NCBI RefSeq assembly: GCF_014303395.1
Contig: NZ_CP060298.1
Coordinates: forward strand, 372,001 to 436,000
Direction: 5' to 3'
Length of the DNA stretch: 64,000 nt
From: Nakamurella sp. PAMC28650
Lineage (GTDB): Bacteria; Actinomycetota; Actinomycetes; Mycobacteriales; Nakamurellaceae
The translations under genes were made by a program, and so were the position numbers. The number at the start of each line of letters is the position of its first letter. Position 1 is the first letter of the stretch. A model generated the notes under the pieces. That model did no database searches, was not told the origin of the DNA, and saw nothing but the letters and a program-made list of their open reading frames with translations. This document shows positions 35,152 to 43,982 of this stretch, piece after piece.

Positions 35152-35681
35152 GCAACGCCCGGCATGTCAACGGAGCCGCGGTAACGACCGATCAAGGGAG
35201 ACCACGCCACGCGGACCGCCCTGGGCAGCACCAGCTCATCCCACAGGTCGATCAGCAGTACACCGTCCAGATAGCGCAGGACATCGGAATCGCTACCCTC
35301 ACGCAACACCAGCTCGTACACACGAGCCCTATCGCCCCGATCGGACAGCCGGAACACTCGTTCCGGCTGAGACCAGTTCAACGTCAACGGCAACTCCACC
35401 GCCGCCAAGGCCTGCTCCGCTGGCAGCCGCGGAAGCCAAGTCGGCACGCGAACGGGCCGCCCTCTGTCCATTTTCACTTCTGAGAACTCGATCTGCGGCC
35501 GGGCGTCCAGTTCGTAACCGGCGGCGGCCACCAGCCGGTCAACGGTGTCCAGCGATGGTGACTTCCGACCATGTTCGTACGCGGAGACGGCCGTGCGTGA
35601 GGTGCCTGCTCTTCGCGCGAGATCCTCTTGGCTCAGCCCCGCCGATCGACGGACCCACGCCAGCAGCTCGGTACTTCGCAT
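35148..35681 (-). CDS. Xre-type HTH antitoxin partner of AbiEii-like toxin
   Basis: Start at ATG 35681 (MRSTELLAWVRRSAGLSQED). The 177-residue protein has an N-terminal Xre helix-turn-helix (LSQEDLARRAGTSRTAVSAYEHGRKSPSLDT, about 16-46) and a C-terminal domain (VPTWLPRLPAEQALAAVELP, LNWSQPERVF, YELVLREGSD) ending with LIDLWDELVLPRAVRVAW, seen in HTH-plus-domain antitoxins next to nucleotidyltransferase toxins. It likely represses its own promoter. It is the first gene of the two-gene operon; the start lies 33 bp from the ADH fragment's end region. Confidence 0.8.
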   Translation of the reverse strand: MRSTELLAWVRRSAGLSQEDLARRAGTSRTAVSAYEHGRKSPSLDTVDRLVAAAGYELDARPQIEFSEVKMDRGRPVRVPTWLPRLPAEQALAAVELPLTLNWSQPERVFRLSDRGDRARVYELVLREGSDSDVLRYLDGVLLIDLWDELVLPRAVRVAWSPLIGRYRGSVDMPGVA

Positions 35682-35750
35682 GACCCGCCCCGCTCCGTCA
35701 CTGTATCCGATCAGATACCTCACTATCGCACAGAAGAAGTCGATAGAGCG

Positions 35751-36131
35751 TCAGAGGTCGACGACGACTTTGCTGCGGACGTGGCGACCGGTCTGGAGCT
35801 CGACGGCTGAACGGATGTCGTCGACGGGGAATGTCGCCGCGATCGTGCAGATCCGGTTGTCGAGGACTGCCAGCATGTGGGCGACGTCGACGGTATCCGT
35901 GCCGTGCAGATCGAGGGCTGCGGTGACCGTTCCGCCGAGGTCGTGTATACGGTCGAGCAGCCCCTCGCCGTAGAAGACGGGTTCGGCGCCGAGTCTCTGG
36001 AGGTACCCGGCGGAGGACGGGGATCCGGTGCCGATGACCCGCTTTCTCGCGATCCGGGCGAGTTGCACGGCGACGACGCCGACCTCGCCGCCGGCGATCA
36101 GCACGGTGTCCTCGGGGCCGAGGTCGAGCAA
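35751..36131 (-). pseudogene. Zinc-type alcohol dehydrogenase/quinone oxidoreductase fragment with internal deletion
   Basis: The frame reads LGPEDTVLIAGGEVGVVAVQ followed by LARIARKRVIGTGSPSSAGY, the Rossmann half of an MDR family reductase, and ends FPVDDIRSAVELQTGRHVRS then KVVVDL, the normal C-terminus. Between DNRICTIAA and TFPVDDIR about 35-40 residues found in relatives are missing, in frame. AGG-G also lacks several residues of the usual AGGAGGVG. The N-terminal catalytic half is cut at 36131, where an integrase tail begins. Confidence 0.7.
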
Positions 36132-36132
36132 G

Positions 36133-36315
36133 CTACGGGTGCAGGAGGAGCTCGAGCGTGGTGGCGGCTTGGTGGTCGGTCATCGGCAGCACGTGGCTGT
36201 AGGTCCGCAGGGTTGTCCTGGCGTCGCGGTGACCGAGCCGGTATTGAGCAGCCAGGATGTCGCCGCGTTCGACCAGGAACGTGGCCACCGAATGCCGCAG
36301 CCGGTGCAACGTCAC
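36133..36315 (-). pseudogene. Tyrosine recombinase C-terminal fragment (minus strand)
   Basis: The 60-residue frame carries LHRLRHSVATFLVERGDILA and QYRLGHRDARTTLRTYSHVL, with the HxxR box, GH and the catalytic tyrosine of phage-type integrases, and its natural stop. The N-terminal half is gone. Confidence 0.75.
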
Positions 36316-36349
36316 GTCCGGATGGCCCGCGCCGTGACATAGCGCGGAG

Positions 36350-36687
36350 AACCAAACACCTGGCCGGCGGACCCATGCTCGGCAACTCCGTCAGCGCATC
36401 CATCTCCAACGTCATGGACCGCGCCGGGATCCCCGGCACCCCCCACGCCCTGCGCCACTGGTTCGGCCCCGCACTCCGAGAGGCCGGCGTCGACTCCCTG
36501 GTCATCAAAGAACTCATGGGACACGAACCCCCCCGCCACCACCGGCATCTACGTCGACGTACCCCTCAAACAGCGATCGGCCGCGGTCTCGTTGTTACCC
36601 GTCATCTCGTCGGTACGACCGGCGCTCAACACCGACGACGACACGGCGTTCGAACAGTTCGCCCTGTTCGACTGGGCCTCTCGGTAG
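36350..36687 (+). pseudogene. Tyrosine recombinase C-terminal fragment (plus strand), frameshifted
   Basis: The plus frame encodes GNSVSASISNVMDRAGIPGT and PHALRHWFGPALREAGVDSL then VIKELMGHE, again an integrase C-terminus with HxxR and GHE. At a run of seven C (about 36526-36532) the frame shifts by one; the next frame continues ATTGIYVDVPLKQRSAAVSL with the catalytic tyrosine and ends at TAG 36685-36687. It differs in sequence from the minus-strand integrase fragment. Confidence 0.75.
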
Positions 36688-37237
36688 GTCGAGTGACTGC
36701 ATCTTTTGACGGCCCGGTTCGGGCTGATGAGGAATCTCCGACGCTTGCAGATAACGAAGTGATACGCGCCAAGCGGCGACGTGCCCAGAACCGCTACCGC
36801 TGTGTTCCTACGCTGCTTCTGACATCTGCACTGTCTACCGCGAACGTCCTGCCGTTAGCCGGGGATGCACGAGTGAAGGCGGTTCGGGCAAAGTGGCCCC
36901 CCTCCGAGGACCCGCGATGATCCAGCCGAGGCCCGAGCTAGCGGTTGCACCGTTCTACGGGTCTGCTCCACAAGACGGCTTCCCACCGTCGTAACCACTG
37001 GAGCACAACAAGAGCGCCTGGTACCCCCGGCGATCTCGCGTTGCAACCCACCGGACGCGACTGTCCGGTGCGGACCGCCTTCCGGTCGCCGATCCCGCTC
37101 GGGCCGCCCGGCCGCCCTGCCGGTCGACCGGTCATCGTCAGGTCTGGGTCGTAAAACCAGCTCCGAAACGGATGGGCGATGGCTACTGCAACACATCATC
37201 GATTTCGGCCCCGGCGGTTCCTGACCCGGTCCCTTAT
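36688..37237. other. Region without a supported gene
   Basis: About 550 bp downstream of the integrase remnant and beyond the GH31 stop. No recognisable protein, RNA or repeat. Confidence 0.5.
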
Positions 37238-39478
37238 CTACGTGGAAATCAGCCGCGCCATCTGGCTCCAGGCATCAGCGCGGCAGTAGACGGGGATTTC
37301 GGTGATGGGCACCTTTCTGGTGTGCGGGGCGAGTCCGGGTATGGTTTCGCCCGTCCAGATGTCCACCCACTGCCCGGCGGGGAGGTAGGTGGTCCACTCT
37401 GCTTGGTCCGGTGCGGTGACGGGGTTGACGATCAGGTCATCGCCGAGGAGGTACTGGTGGGGGTGCTGCCAGATGGTGGGGTCGTCGGGGTGGTCGAAGA
37501 ATAGGGCCCGCATCAGAGGTCTGGCGGTGTTAGTACTTTGCCGGGCCTGCTCGGCCAGGTAGGGCACCAGTGCATCGCGCAGGTGGGCGAACTGTCGGAA
37601 AACGGGCAACACGCGTTCATCGCCGGAGGTGTTCTGGATGTGCCAGGGTGTACGGTCCCGCAGCGGCGGCCGGTGGTGGTTGAACTCGGAGTGGTACTGC
37701 ATGATCGGCATGAAAGTGGCGGCGGCAGCGGCCCGGAGGTACAGTTCGGGGTCCGGTAGCGGTCCGGAGAATCCGGCCAGATCCCAGCCCCAGTACAGGA
37801 TTCCGCAGGCCGAGGCGGTCAGCCCTGCGGTGATGGAAGATCTGAAGGCCTCCCAGGTGGAGTTCTCGTCGCCGGCCCAGACAATCCCGTGGGCTTGGGT
37901 GCCGGTGAATCCGGCGCGGGAGAAGGTGACCGGCGCTTTGCCCGCTGACCGTAGGAGGTCGCCGAAGGCGCGGGCGTAGTGGACGGGGAACAGGTTGTTG
38001 CCTTCGTCGCCGCGGCGGCCGTCGGCGTACTGCAGGTCGTGGCCCCAGGCGTGTTCACCGCCGTCGGTCTTGAATCCGTCGACGTCCAAATCGGTCAGCA
38101 GGTAGCGGCGTTTTTCGGTCCACCAGTCGCGGGTCGGCTGCACGGAAAGGTCGGGCATGAGCGCTTGGGGGAACCACCAGCCGCGGTTGCGGTAGGGACG
38201 TCCGTCGGCTTCCAGGACGGCGTGGTGATTGTTGATCATCGCGTCGGCGTCGGCGCGGGCCTGGCCTTTCGGGTGGGGCCTCATCTTCTGCAGCGGGATC
38301 TGCCAGAGGATGACTTTGATGCCGCGGGTGTGGAGTTCGGCGATCATCGCGGCCGGGTCGGGCCACGCTCCGTGGTAGGTGAAATCGGATCCGATGTGGG
38401 CTTTGCCGTCACCGTTCACGGCGTAGGTGGCGTCGCGGAAGATGGTGATGCCTTCTTCATCGCTCCAGGCCTCGATGACCACCGCGCCGACGGGGATGTC
38501 GTGTTGCCGGTGGCTGTCCATCCGGGCCATCACCAGGTCCTGGGTGTTCCATTCGTTTCCGGAGGCCCAGAGCCGGAACACCCAGGCCGGTAACTCTTCC
38601 GGCCGTCCCACCTCGGTCAGGAAGGTGTTCAGCACTTCGGCGGGGGATCCGCGGTAGATCGCGACATTCAGCTGTGCCGCCTGGGTGCCGGCCAGTTCCA
38701 CCTCGATGATCAACCGATCTGGATCGGAGGCCCCGACGTCGTACCAGCTGCGCCGGCTGGTGCGGACGTGGAACCCCCAGCCCGGGCCGTGGTCGGAGAT
38801 GATGTGCGCGAACGGCATCGGCAGGTAGGTCCGGCCGTGGGCTCCCTGCGACTTGTACTGCTCGAACACCACCGCATCCAGGGCATGGCCACGTTGATCG
38901 AGCCGGTCGAACCGTTCACCGAACCCGACGACCCTCTCCCCTGGTTCGAGTCGCAGCGCGAAGCGGACCCGGTCGACACCGTTCACCGAGCGGCGCCAGG
39001 AGATGCTGTCGTCGATCAGCCGGTCGGTGTCGATCGACAGGGTGCTGCCCAGGGCCTGCGGTGACCACTGGACCGGTTCGATCGTGTGGCTTCGCGACTG
39101 TCGAGTGGCGCCGTGTTCGTTGACCGAGCGGAACCGGTAGCTGTACCGGACGTGGTCGCCGATGGGTGGGCTGTTCACCTGCCAGGGGTGGCCGCCCTGT
39201 TGGTCGGATTGGGCTTGGGCGGTGGCCAGATGTCCGTCTCCGCCGGTGTGTTCGGCCAGTGCGGTGGCCTCGGGCAGGTGCGGGGAAAGAGGAAGTTCGG
39301 TGGTTGTCGTGGTGCCGTCGGGGTGCTGTTCGGTCCACAGGCAGGTCACGGCGGTGACGTTGGCGGCGGCCAGGACCCCGAGGGTGACCTGCTGCCCGAT
39401 TTCGGGGATGGTCGGGGTTCGCTGGTCGGGGGTCGCGGCGTAGGGGTGTTCGGAGCCGTAGGGCCGGTGCCGGATCAC
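37238..39478 (-). CDS. Glycoside hydrolase family 31 (alpha-glucosidase/alpha-xylosidase)
   Basis: Start at GTG 39478, overlapping the GH15-like gene's stop (GTGA), giving 746 residues; the longer frame to 39583 is a shadow. Landmarks: FGERFDRLDQRGHALD (substrate loop), AWVFRLWASGNEWN and MDSHRQHDIPVGAVVIE, then the nucleophile DGFKTDGGE (about residue 470) and the acid/base Asp in WAGDENSTW (about 537), and WGWDLAGFSG. The KTDxGE form is that of YicI-like alpha-xylosidase/alpha-glucosidases. Without a signal peptide it acts in the cytoplasm on imported oligosaccharide. It is the last gene of the ROK-controlled operon. Confidence 0.92.
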   Translation of the reverse strand: MIRHRPYGSEHPYAATPDQRTPTIPEIGQQVTLGVLAAANVTAVTCLWTEQHPDGTTTTTELPLSPHLPEATALAEHTGGDGHLATAQAQSDQQGGHPWQVNSPPIGDHVRYSYRFRSVNEHGATRQSRSHTIEPVQWSPQALGSTLSIDTDRLIDDSISWRRSVNGVDRVRFALRLEPGERVVGFGERFDRLDQRGHALDAVVFEQYKSQGAHGRTYLPMPFAHIISDHGPGWGFHVRTSRRSWYDVGASDPDRLIIEVELAGTQAAQLNVAIYRGSPAEVLNTFLTEVGRPEELPAWVFRLWASGNEWNTQDLVMARMDSHRQHDIPVGAVVIEAWSDEEGITIFRDATYAVNGDGKAHIGSDFTYHGAWPDPAAMIAELHTRGIKVILWQIPLQKMRPHPKGQARADADAMINNHHAVLEADGRPYRNRGWWFPQALMPDLSVQPTRDWWTEKRRYLLTDLDVDGFKTDGGEHAWGHDLQYADGRRGDEGNNLFPVHYARAFGDLLRSAGKAPVTFSRAGFTGTQAHGIVWAGDENSTWEAFRSSITAGLTASACGILYWGWDLAGFSGPLPDPELYLRAAAAATFMPIMQYHSEFNHHRPPLRDRTPWHIQNTSGDERVLPVFRQFAHLRDALVPYLAEQARQSTNTARPLMRALFFDHPDDPTIWQHPHQYLLGDDLIVNPVTAPDQAEWTTYLPAGQWVDIWTGETIPGLAPHTRKVPITEIPVYCRADAWSQMARLIST

Positions 39479-40641
39479 GGTGTCTCGTCCTCCATGGGCA
39501 GGCCCAGTTCGTGGGCCAGGATCAGGTACATGGCGTGGGACCACAGCAACGGGGTCGCCACCGTCCCCCACCGGGTGATCCACTCCTGGCGGTGCTCGGG
39601 GTGCAGCAGATGCCCGGGGACCTGTTCGGGTAGGTCACCGTTGGCCTCTGCCTGGGCTGCCGCCCATCTGAGGTACTTCCAGCCGTCGGCGACATCACCC
39701 GCGGCGACGCGGTTCCAGCCCAGCAGGCAGCTCAGCAGCAGCCACTGTCCGCCGCCGTAGAAGACGTCGGCGGCGAAGCGGTGCACCCCGCCGCCGACGT
39801 CCAGCTGTTCGGCGATCTGATCCAACGTGCCGACGGCCAGCGGGTCATCGACGGCGACGGCGCCGAATGGCACCACGCACGCTGCGAGCGAGGCGTCCAC
39901 GGCGTCAGTGCCGATCCATTTGGACAGATGTTGGCGCCCAGCGGTCGTGACGGTGGCGTCGGTCAGGATGACCTCCAGCAGGAGCGCGGCGGCCAGCTCG
40001 GCGGCGGATCGGCGCTGCTGGTCCAGGCCGGGCAGGGCCGCGGCGGCGATCAGGCCCGCGCGGACGGCGGCCAGGGTGGAGGTGTGGCGGTGTTCGGCGT
40101 GTTCTTCCCACCAGTCGTAGCAGGCATCGCCGCCGAATGCTGTGAGGTAGTCCACCGCGACGGCGATAGCCGGTAGGTAGGCCTGGACGGGCAGGTGGTG
40201 GCGCTGCAGGTGGGTGGTCAGCGCCCACAGCCACATGCCGTAGCCGTCGGTCTGGAAGTCCCACCACTGGTCGGCGCCATCACCTCCGGCTAGGGTGAAC
40301 CGGGTCGGCAGCATGTCCGCGGGCGCGGGTGGGCGGCCGGCGGCCTGCCCGGCCACCAATTTCTGCACCACGGCGGCCCGGGCGGTCAGGACGCCGCTGA
40401 CCCAGGTGTGGAACCGATCCGCTGAGTCCACCTGCCCCCACCGGGACATCGCCTCGACGGTGAAAGACCCGTCCCGCAGCCAGGCGTATCCGCGGTAGGC
40501 CGAAAAGGTCGGCGACGCGGGGTAGGCGCCCGAGGGATCTTGGAACTGGCCGATCACCTCCAGGCTCCGCTGCGCCAGGTGTTGGAGCTGTGCTCGTTCG
40601 GGCGCCTGGGGGGCCTGATCGGTCGGGGTCATGGATGGCAT
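39475..40641 (-). CDS. GH15-like glucoamylase/glucodextranase-type (six-hairpin) hydrolase
   Basis: The 388-residue protein has the (alpha/alpha)6 barrel hallmarks: ASPTFSAYRGYAWLRDGSF (about 41-59), WWDFQTDGYGMWLWAL (about 124-139, with the catalytic acid region D/E), and a C-terminal WGTVATPLLWSHAMYLILAH (about 357-376). Glucoamylases of this type cut single glucose units from non-reducing ends. It is about 200 residues shorter than eukaryotic GH15 and lacks a signal peptide. Coupled to GH31 by a GTGA overlap, so likely part of the same cytoplasmic breakdown of imported alpha-glucans. Confidence 0.82.
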   Translation of the reverse strand: MPSMTPTDQAPQAPERAQLQHLAQRSLEVIGQFQDPSGAYPASPTFSAYRGYAWLRDGSFTVEAMSRWGQVDSADRFHTWVSGVLTARAAVVQKLVAGQAAGRPPAPADMLPTRFTLAGGDGADQWWDFQTDGYGMWLWALTTHLQRHHLPVQAYLPAIAVAVDYLTAFGGDACYDWWEEHAEHRHTSTLAAVRAGLIAAAALPGLDQQRRSAAELAAALLLEVILTDATVTTAGRQHLSKWIGTDAVDASLAACVVPFGAVAVDDPLAVGTLDQIAEQLDVGGGVHRFAADVFYGGGQWLLLSCLLGWNRVAAGDVADGWKYLRWAAAQAEANGDLPEQVPGHLLHPEHRQEWITRWGTVATPLLWSHAMYLILAHELGLPMEDETP

Positions 40642-40730
40642 CTGGGGTGCTCACGTTCCTGGTGGATCGCCGGGCGGGCCGGCGATCCACCGATAGGACG
40701 GCGGGGCGAGGTGGTGGACGGGCTGGCGGG

Positions 40731-42117
40731 TTACTGGCCGATCAGGCTGGTCACCTTGGTCTGGGCGTCGGCCAGTGCCTTGTCCACCGGGCTGCGGCCG
40801 GCGGCGGCACTGGTGAGAGCGTTGTTGACGGTGTCCTGCATTTCCTGCTGGCTGGCGATCACCGGCGGCAGGATCGTCTTGTTCAACGCGTCGAACACGG
40901 CCTGCCGGTTGGTGGGCTTCCCTGCGGTCAGATACGGCGCCAGGGCAGCGTTGTCGGCGATCGGTGGCAACTCCCAGGATGCCTTGAGCCGGGTCGCCGC
41001 GGTGGTGGACGAGGCCGTGAGGAACTGCACCCACTTCTGTGCGGCGGCGGCGTTCTTGCTGGTGGCCGACACGACGGCGGCGTTGGTGAACATCGCGGAG
41101 GCTTTGGTGGTGTCACCTGGTTCGACGACGACGTCCCAGCCGAACGGGACTGCGGACAGGGCGCTGAACTCCCAGATACCGGTGTGCCATCGCCAGTTTC
41201 CCGGACTTGAACAGGTTGGTGTCGAAGTCCGCGGTGCCGGCGCCGTCGGCGACCGTGGGCATCACGGTGCCGGACTTGCCGATCAGCCAGTTCGCGGCCT
41301 TGATCCCCTGCGGCGAGGAGAACGTGGCGGCCGTTTTGGCGGCGTTGAAGAACTGGCCGCCGGTCTGGGCGAGCGCCTTGTAGAACTCGTTGTAGGTGAT
41401 CGGCTGATAGTCCCCCCACACCTTCGCAGACTTGTTCGTCAGCTTAGTCGCAGCCGCCTTTTCATCGGCCCAGGTCCAGGACGCGGTGGGCAACCCGACG
41501 CCGGCCTTGCTGAACAGGTCCTTGTTGTAGAACAGCACCACATCGGAGAACGATTCGGGCAGTCCGTACTGCTTGCCGCCGGTGGTGAACGCGTCGTACA
41601 GGGACTTGCGGTAGGTACTGGAGTCCACCCCGGACAGAGCCGCCAGCGCCCCGCTGGACTGGTAGGTCACGAAGTTCTCGTAGTTCAGCTCGAACGCATC
41701 CGAGGCGGTACCACCGGCGACCGCGGTCTGCAGTTTGGTGAAGTAGTCGGCGTAGGCGACGTTCTCGACCTTGACGGTGATCCCCGGGTTGGCCTTTTCG
41801 AAGGCCGTGACGATGGTGTCCAGGTCCTTCTCGTGGCCGCCGCTGGCGGAGAAGTTCATGTAGCTGACGGTGGTCGCGGCGACCGGCGGTGCAGCTGCGG
41901 AGCTGCTGCCGGCCGAGGTCGCCGCGGCGGCCGACGTGGCCGCCGGGGCCACGGTGCCGACTGCGGCGGGGGCGCTGCTGGAAGTGGCTGCGCCGGGGCT
42001 GCTGGTGGTCGGCGCAGCGGCGCTGCCGCTGCTGGCGGTGCCTTGGGAGCAGCCGGCCAGCACGGCGGCCAGGGCCACCGCGGCGATCAGCAGCCTGGAA
42101 CGGGAAGCACGGTTCAC
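40731..42117 (-). pseudogene. Carbohydrate ABC transporter substrate-binding lipoprotein, frameshifted
   Basis: From GTG 42117 (AAAGGA 8 nt upstream) the protein has a lipoprotein signal (LLIAAVALAAVLAGC), a Ser/Ala linker and a sugar-binding fold (TTVSYMNFSASGGHEKDLD, ITVKVENVAYADYF, FSDVVLFYNKDLFSKAGVGLP). At about 41180-41188, after KSGKLAMAH, the expected TGIWEFSALSAVPFGWDVVV continues only in another frame, consistent with loss of two bases in a CAC/AC repeat. The second frame then runs to TGA 40731 with VVSATSKNAAAAQKWVQFLT. The intact protein would be about 460 residues. It should deliver sugar to the two permeases upstream. Confidence 0.88.
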
Positions 42118-42214
42118 TGGGAGTGTCCTTTCATGGGTGCGGCGAAGGTGCCGCACGTGGGGAATGACAGGTACGAAAAATGCTCCTGGATCGGCTTTTG
42201 ACCAGGAACGAGCG

Positions 42215-43042
42215 CTATTTGATGCCGGTGTGGGCCAGGCCGGTGATGATGTGCCGCTGGGCCAGCAGGTAGATGATTGAGATGGGGATGATCGAGAAGA
42301 CGCTGCCGGCCATCACCACATTCCATTGGGTGGTGAATTGACCGTGCAGGGTAGAAAGGCCCAGCGGCAACGTCATGAATTCCGGTGAGCGGATGACCAC
42401 CAGCGGCCAGAGGAAGGAATTCCAGCTGCCCATGAACGCGAAGATCGCCAGAGTGGCCAGGGCGGGGCGGACCAGCGGAAGGATGATGGTCACGAAGATC
42501 CGCAGGTGTCCGCCGCCGTCGATGGTGGCGGCTTCGTCCAGTTCCCGCGGAACACCTTCGATGGCCTGCTTGACCAGGAAGATCCCGAACGCCGAGGCCA
42601 ACGACGGGGCCAGCAACGCGAAGTAGGTGTCCTGCAGGGAAAGGGTTTTCATTTCGATGAACAGCGGAACCACCAGCACCTGCAGCGGCACCATCAACGT
42701 CGCCAGGTACAGCGCGAAAATGACGCTCTTGCCACGGAATTCCAGCCGGGCGAAACCGTAGGCGGCCATCGACCCGGTGATCAACTGCGCGGCGGTAGCC
42801 ACGACCGCGACCACCAAAGAATTCAGCGTGATCCGCCACATCGGCAGCGTGGCCACCAAGGTCCGGTAGGCATCCAGGGTGGGGTTCTTCACGATCAGGG
42901 TGGGTCCGTTGTTCAGGTTCCCGTCGGGGGTGATCGAGGTGATGACCGTCCACAGGAACGGGAACAGCATGATCACCGCGGCGACGCCGACCAGCAGGTA
43001 CAGACCGATTGCGCCGCGCAGGGAGCGCTTGGTCTCAAGCAT
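42215..43042 (-). CDS. Carbohydrate ABC transporter permease (MalG-like)
   Basis: The 275-residue integral membrane protein has six helices and the EAA loop EGVPRELDEAATIDGGGHLRIFVTIILPL (about 164-192), which contacts the ATPase, preceded by MVPLQVLVVPLFIEMKTL. C-terminal residues (RHIITGLAHTGIK) match MalG-type permeases. The start overlaps the end of the MalF-like gene by 8 nt. No ATPase gene lies in the operon, as is common when a shared MsiK-type ATPase serves several systems. Confidence 0.92.
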   Translation of the reverse strand: MLETKRSLRGAIGLYLLVGVAAVIMLFPFLWTVITSITPDGNLNNGPTLIVKNPTLDAYRTLVATLPMWRITLNSLVVAVVATAAQLITGSMAAYGFARLEFRGKSVIFALYLATLMVPLQVLVVPLFIEMKTLSLQDTYFALLAPSLASAFGIFLVKQAIEGVPRELDEAATIDGGGHLRIFVTIILPLVRPALATLAIFAFMGSWNSFLWPLVVIRSPEFMTLPLGLSTLHGQFTTQWNVVMAGSVFSIIPISIIYLLAQRHIITGLAHTGIK

Positions 43043-43982
43043 GGGTCACCCACTTTTTCTGTCCCCGCAACTGGACGGCAGTGATCAACAGAATGACGAT
43101 GAACAGCAGCCAGGACAGGGCGGACGCGTCTCCGGCTCGGCCGTAGCGGAACGTCAGGTTGTAGATCTGCCCGACGACGACTTGGCTGGATCCCTCCGGT
43201 CCCCCACCGGTCATCACATACACCTGGTCGAAGACCTGGAACCCGTTGATCAGCGAGATGACGACGACGAAGAACGTCGACGGGGACAGCAGCGGAAAGG
43301 TGATGCGGCGGAACCGTTGCCATCCGGTCGCGCCGTCCACGGTGGCCGCCTCGTACAGGTCGGTGGGGATAGCCTGCAGCCCGGCGAGCAGGATCACCAT
43401 CACAAACCCGAGGTCCTTCCACGCCGAAGCCAGGATCACCGACGGCAACGCCCAACTCGGGTCGGTCCACCACCCCGGCGCCGGCAGATGCAGGAACATC
43501 AGGACGTGGTTGACCAGTCCGTTGGACGGGTTCAGCAGCCACTGCCAGACCAGGGCGACCACCACCCAGCTGGTCACCACCGGCAGGAAGATCGCCGCGC
43601 GGAAGAACGACCGGCCGGCCATCTTCTTGTTCAGCGCCAACGCCAACGCCAACCCCCCGATGTACACCAGCGGCAGGTAGCCGGCGATGTACTCCAGGGT
43701 GTGCAAGAAGATCTGCAGCGTCTGCGGGTCGTGGATCAGTTTGGTGTAGTTGGCGAACCCCACCCATTTCATCGGGGAGATCAGGTTCCATTTGTGCAGA
43801 CTGACCCATGCCGAGGCGATCATCGGGATGAAGGTGAACACCACCAGTGGGATCGCGCTGGGCAACAGGAAGAACAACGCCCACCCGGCGTTGCGCCAAC
43901 CCCGACGACGACTTCTGGGCAGCGGCTCTGGTGGCAGTTTGCGGACAGCCGGACGGGTCACGGAGGTTTTCAGAATCGTCAT
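43035..43982 (-). CDS. Carbohydrate ABC transporter permease (MalF-like)
   Basis: Start at ATG 43982 in overlap with the ROK gene stop (ATGA); the 315-residue protein begins with a 25-residue basic leader, then the first helix WALFFLLPSAIPLVVFTFIP, WVSLHKWNL, YLPLVYIGGLALALALNKKM and the EAA loop IPTDLYEAATVDGATGWQRF (about 218-237). Pairs with the MalG-like protein. A coupled position after the ROK regulator indicates autoregulated transport. Confidence 0.92.
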   Translation of the reverse strand: MTILKTSVTRPAVRKLPPEPLPRSRRRGWRNAGWALFFLLPSAIPLVVFTFIPMIASAWVSLHKWNLISPMKWVGFANYTKLIHDPQTLQIFLHTLEYIAGYLPLVYIGGLALALALNKKMAGRSFFRAAIFLPVVTSWVVVALVWQWLLNPSNGLVNHVLMFLHLPAPGWWTDPSWALPSVILASAWKDLGFVMVILLAGLQAIPTDLYEAATVDGATGWQRFRRITFPLLSPSTFFVVVISLINGFQVFDQVYVMTGGGPEGSSQVVVGQIYNLTFRYGRAGDASALSWLLFIVILLITAVQLRGQKKWVTHA

